Assembly: GCA_035282925.1 (NCBI GenBank)
Contig: DATEUW010000005.1
Location: 1-15,427, forward strand
Length of the DNA: 15,427 nucleotides
From: ASMP01 sp035282925
Lineage (GTDB): Archaea > Nanobdellota > Nanobdellia > Pacearchaeales > GW2011-AR1
Direction: 5' to 3'
The notes under the pieces: generated by a model
The model's database searches: none
Seen by the model: only the letters and a program-made list of their open reading frames with translations
Told to the model about the DNA's origin: nothing
Translations under genes and position numbers: made by a program
Shown: one piece after another, positions 13,301-15,427 of the stretch
Layout of the letters: each line of letters begins with the position of its first letter
Position numbering within the stretch: the stretch's first letter is position 1

Positions 13301-15427
13301 GCTGAAAGAAGCAGCTTCGAGCAACAAATGCAGCAATATGTAAACAACCCACAGGCAATCACAATTTTAGACAGAAGCCGCATATTTGGACAGGTACGTT
13401 TAGAGGATGCAATTTACACAGGTTCAACCGCAAAAAAAGATATTTCCGGCATTCCGAAAGGAGATATTTCCGGCATTCCTGAAGGAGATCCTATCCAGTT
13501 AATATTTTTCAGAAGTGAAAAATATACGCTTCATCTGGAAAAAGCAGATCCTTTAGGCACTCGTTACATAATAAAAGACATTTATGATGAAAATGGAAAA
13601 CGTTTAGATAAAAATGAGAAGATTCATGAAGACATAAGAATAAACGCACAGACATTCAGTTCTTTCAGCACCGAAATTTACAGGAACAGATTCATAGATC
13701 CAAAGATAAGATACTATGAGACAGCACAATACAAGGGGCTGCCTGCAATTGTTCCTTTTGACATACAAAACGGATGGTATGTCGGAATCAATCCCTCGCT
13801 GCCCATAGGGGGGAATTTAAGGGCATCTGATGCTTCAGGGCTGGCTGCAAGCTATTCCATCTGCAACGTCGGAACCAATGGAAAAGAGGAATTTAATTCA
13901 GGGATTGCAGATGACAAATGCAGACAATATGTAAGATATGCAAATCAGCCTCTTGGCTTTTACGGATTGGACGAAAACAGAGAAAGGGACTTAATGAGAA
14001 GAGCGGATGCTGCATTGTCTGAAGTTTCAAGAAGATACAGTGCAGGAGTTAAAAGCGTGAATGTTCCTGGAGCAGGAAATATTCCTGTCGGCGAACCATT
14101 TGTAGGAACGCCTGCAATAGAATGCCAGGACTTTATGTCTCCTACTGACTGCAACTTGCTTTTCAATGTCTGCGACCCTGTTGTTTGTCCTTCAAGCAGA
14201 TGTAATCTTGGAGGAACTTACTATGTTCAAGATGTTGTTGCCTCGGGAATAGCAGGCGGAATTGCACTTTGCCTTCCAAACTTTCCCGAGGTGAAAGTGC
14301 CTGTTTGCCTTTCTGCAATCCATGCGGGAGTCGAAGGTCTCGTGAGTGTTCTTGATTCTTATCAGCAATGCCTGCAGGCAAGCCTGGATACAGGGCAGAC
14401 AATAGGAATCTGCGATGAAATTCACAGCATTTATATGTGCGACTTTTTCTGGAGGCAGTCAATTCCTCTTGTGAAAGTTGCGACAAGCCAGGGAATAGGC
14501 GCTATTTTAGGCCAGGGAGTCCGCGGAGGAGGCGAGTATTTGGGAGTTGCAGATGCATGGCAGACAGCAGACAATTCAATAAATTACTTCACCCAATATT
14601 ATGCTGCAGATTCTTTCAAGGCTTTCAAGGCGCGTTCTGTGGAAGACATAGGGACAGAGCTCTGCAGGAACTTTATTTCTGCATCTTATCCTGGAGGAAA
14701 TCTTTTGGACAGGCTTGTGGAACCAGATTCTCCAGCTCAGTTTTACGGAAGATTCGATGAGATTCCTTTCACAACGGCGACAAGCCCGCCAACATCACAG
14801 TACAAAGTGTTCTATCATATTTATGCGGGAAAAAATCTCCCAGCCCAATATCAGGTTTACCTTCGAGGAGGAGGTAGTTCGTTCTATCAGGACGCGTTTG
14901 CAAGAAGAATTGTGGCTCAGGGTTTCATAAGATCAGGAGAATACGCCACTGAAACCCGTGACCTTACTGCTCCGGCAGGCTACCAGGAAATGTGTATAGT
15001 TGTGAATGCACAGGAAGAATGCGGCTTTAAGCAGGTAACGACAGACTTTGGAGTAAATTATGTGACAGAAAGTTTCCTTGCACAGGAGGCTAAGAGAACA
15101 GACATAACTTCGGAAGCTGCATGCGTTTCAGGAACAACAAACCTTCTTCCTCTGCTAAGCCCTAATATTCAGGGGGGAGTTGAAGAGGCAATAAATCCCG
15201 CAATCTACAATCGAGGAATCACAAGAGTTTGCGCTACAGACAATCCAGGGGGAGGAACAGATTCTTTCATAAACACCGCACAGGGAAGATGGCAACCGGT
15301 AGGCTACTGCGGAAATCCAAACATAAAATGCTGGCTTGACACGAACAGCGTGAGAAATGCGATAAAATCAACGACGATAGAAAACGAGACTATCGGCGAT
15401 GTTACTCAGGGAGTTGTTGAAAAAATA
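10364..15427 (+). CDS. Giant secreted protein, at least 1688 aa, C-terminus beyond window
   Basis: An open frame from ATG 10364 to the right edge with no stop; I read it through and checked the frame at several points. Product not recognised. N-terminus: basic, then a hydrophobic signal segment at about 17-35 (LALSFFLLAIFSVLLISFA) and ASSQ, a likely signal peptide. GTG at 10400 is an alternative start just before it. Residues about 40-720 look like tandem beta-rich domains with scattered Cys pairs; 747-870 is charged and helical (SPEKTRERIDALNKTLEKW); an octapeptide repeat DISGIPKG/DISGIPEG sits at about 1026-1041; 1254-1359 holds ten Cys around Gly-rich hydrophobic stretches; the rest is mixed with further Cys. 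The layout suggests an extracellular, disulfide-stabilised surface or S-layer-associated protein. Co-transcribed with the 616-aa protein. A giant adhesin-like function is possible but unproven. Confidence 0.9.
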   Translation, partial: MLKNNSNEFGIKVNKKLALSFFLLAIFSVLLISFASSQYTRAFPSFAQGSQFTPVSGDLQFPLFDRAMCEAGQDFLLQIDPLGCQPTVIRSDLLEDQDVAVFCPVVATQLNPLIDIQAVNNIFFTFEGPHSEGVKGIAYFPARAALGRSSFLPQGQVIQPLFNNIGYAVIILQRQPDERAIPDFFEGNLTARIRYDIQNAFGVGRATYYLPVLNDQEWEENFVRYEFWDGRGYLRANSVDLNGAGITVYSDREDYGPLKTGSKREIASVFLKKGEISREIPLPGFNFCLGTMKLKLLDIENPSTTAKLRVNEDIIEVKQGERFLENKCTVTRIDKQGVVEKVIVTCQEDQRGSTFGMSINPKVKLFFDNTEHEVRVGDRLYASNQAGKSVYLAYMGTTDNTKNENSLFVRTVSIAGDRLTLTEEELSSMACFLKKYPRGADLSSSLSETVKKGICALRLSSTINPASDFSGPINFGPQPQDSFGKQVSLNGYADAVDSDFSSISADFRDYYGKATSDYNDLRESYSNIKVEGTTTLGEKALRGQIQLAFSTNQLETTKKLCEEFKKSYPNPQPESACNDVAKISSVESSVRDVVINGRVKRISFDGINEPNFDNFGAEIEVRDSQKTRELPQKWELTKNDIIILDEQESIRLVDVSKGIEGSSSDSARIEANLRREGITTFTGTRTETLVLGVPNNLGSSRYSFTLTKVNLKQLAKVSVEPEINFAETRASFPFKIGIEKRGIQLSPEKTRERIDALNKTLEKWRSLSENLGKVVTGFKAACLGVGTTLTIKNFFTNLGGKGIARQKVMRAPGVGWFDKCTTAVSERTQINGKGPWDNVGECLLKNSDEIERSVDEYATAIDKQNEIDEALRKSIETPDGAIVPVKYIEEWKKRYMTDGNLDESIIGHFENGKTRCPNEEIDVKTVLGRINENTVFISQLRDLQLYAGLSASDIKNVQDISRSELGMRLCDIHVGSKAYAERSSFEQQMQQYVNNPQAITILDRSRIFGQVRLEDAIYTGSTAKKDISGIPKGDISGIPEGDPIQLIFFRSEKYTLHLEKADPLGTRYIIKDIYDENGKRLDKNEKIHEDIRINAQTFSSFSTEIYRNRFIDPKIRYYETAQYKGLPAIVPFDIQNGWYVGINPSLPIGGNLRASDASGLAASYSICNVGTNGKEEFNSGIADDKCRQYVRYANQPLGFYGLDENRERDLMRRADAALSEVSRRYSAGVKSVNVPGAGNIPVGEPFVGTPAIECQDFMSPTDCNLLFNVCDPVVCPSSRCNLGGTYYVQDVVASGIAGGIALCLPNFPEVKVPVCLSAIHAGVEGLVSVLDSYQQCLQASLDTGQTIGICDEIHSIYMCDFFWRQSIPLVKVATSQGIGAILGQGVRGGGEYLGVADAWQTADNSINYFTQYYAADSFKAFKARSVEDIGTELCRNFISASYPGGNLLDRLVEPDSPAQFYGRFDEIPFTTATSPPTSQYKVFYHIYAGKNLPAQYQVYLRGGGSSFYQDAFARRIVAQGFIRSGEYATETRDLTAPAGYQEMCIVVNAQEECGFKQVTTDFGVNYVTESFLAQEAKRTDITSEAACVSGTTNLLPLLSPNIQGGVEEAINPAIYNRGITRVCATDNPGGGTDSFINTAQGRWQPVGYCGNPNIKCWLDTNSVRNAIKSTTIENETIGDVTQGVVEKI
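13439..13486 (+). repeat. 24-bp in-frame tandem repeat within the giant gene
   Basis: Two adjacent 24-bp units (13439-13462 and 13463-13486) differ at two positions and encode DISGIPKG and DISGIPEG. The unit is a multiple of three, so copy-number change would keep the frame. High identity at the DNA level suggests a recent duplication in what is probably an exposed linker. Confidence 0.85.

Noticed and set aside
1..15427. CRISPR arrays, insertion sequences, integrase, rRNA or SRP RNA genes
   Set aside because: No regularly spaced repeats, transposase motifs or conserved rRNA/SRP RNA segments were found on reading.

Overview
The window looks like part of a small-genome archaeon, most likely of the DPANN group (Pacearchaeota/Woesearchaeota-like). 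The archaeal assignment rests on an SRP54/FtsY pair, archaeal-type phosphoglycerate mutase, archaeal GINS, the archaeal/eukaryotic ribosomal proteins eS1 and eL42, two tRNA genes without encoded CCA, and TATA-like promoters about 25 bp upstream of start codons. The DPANN placement is inference from protein style (many short orphan membrane proteins, an RGQ-type hydrophobic N-terminus, a giant secreted protein) and was not tested by phylogeny.

Layout. 1-2808: the co-translational targeting genes srp54 (minus, runs off the left edge) and ftsY (minus), separated by a plus-strand gene for a small four-helix membrane protein that ends 3 bp from the ftsY stop. 2809-2990: an AT-rich control region with a 17-bp tandem repeat and a 13+2+13 palindrome over the TATA box of the next gene. 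2991-5542 (plus): glycolytic phosphoglycerate mutase, then GINS (replicative helicase factor) followed closely by an orphan protein. 5580-7269 (minus, read right to left): tRNA-Val, an 81-aa orphan, eL42, an 85-aa orphan, eS1, tRNA-Thr; eL42, the 85-aa orphan and eS1 form a tight operon. 7397-8460 (plus): three small, separately promoted genes: a PD-(D/E)XK nuclease-like protein, an anchored OB-like protein and a two-helix membrane protein. 8512 to the right edge (plus): a two-gene cell-surface unit, a 616-aa protein with a prepilin-like N-terminus followed 1 nt later by a giant secreted protein with at least 1688 codons in the window and no stop.

How it fits together. The left two thirds are housekeeping genes (targeting, glycolysis, replication, translation). 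The right third is accessory: an AT-rich stretch of small orphans, then a surface or secretion module of unknown function that is the best candidate here for an undescribed system. Most single genes have a TATA-like element centred about 25-26 bp before the ATG, which implies mainly leaderless mRNAs. No gene-free stretch exceeds 300 bp; no IS element, CRISPR array, rRNA or integrase was seen.
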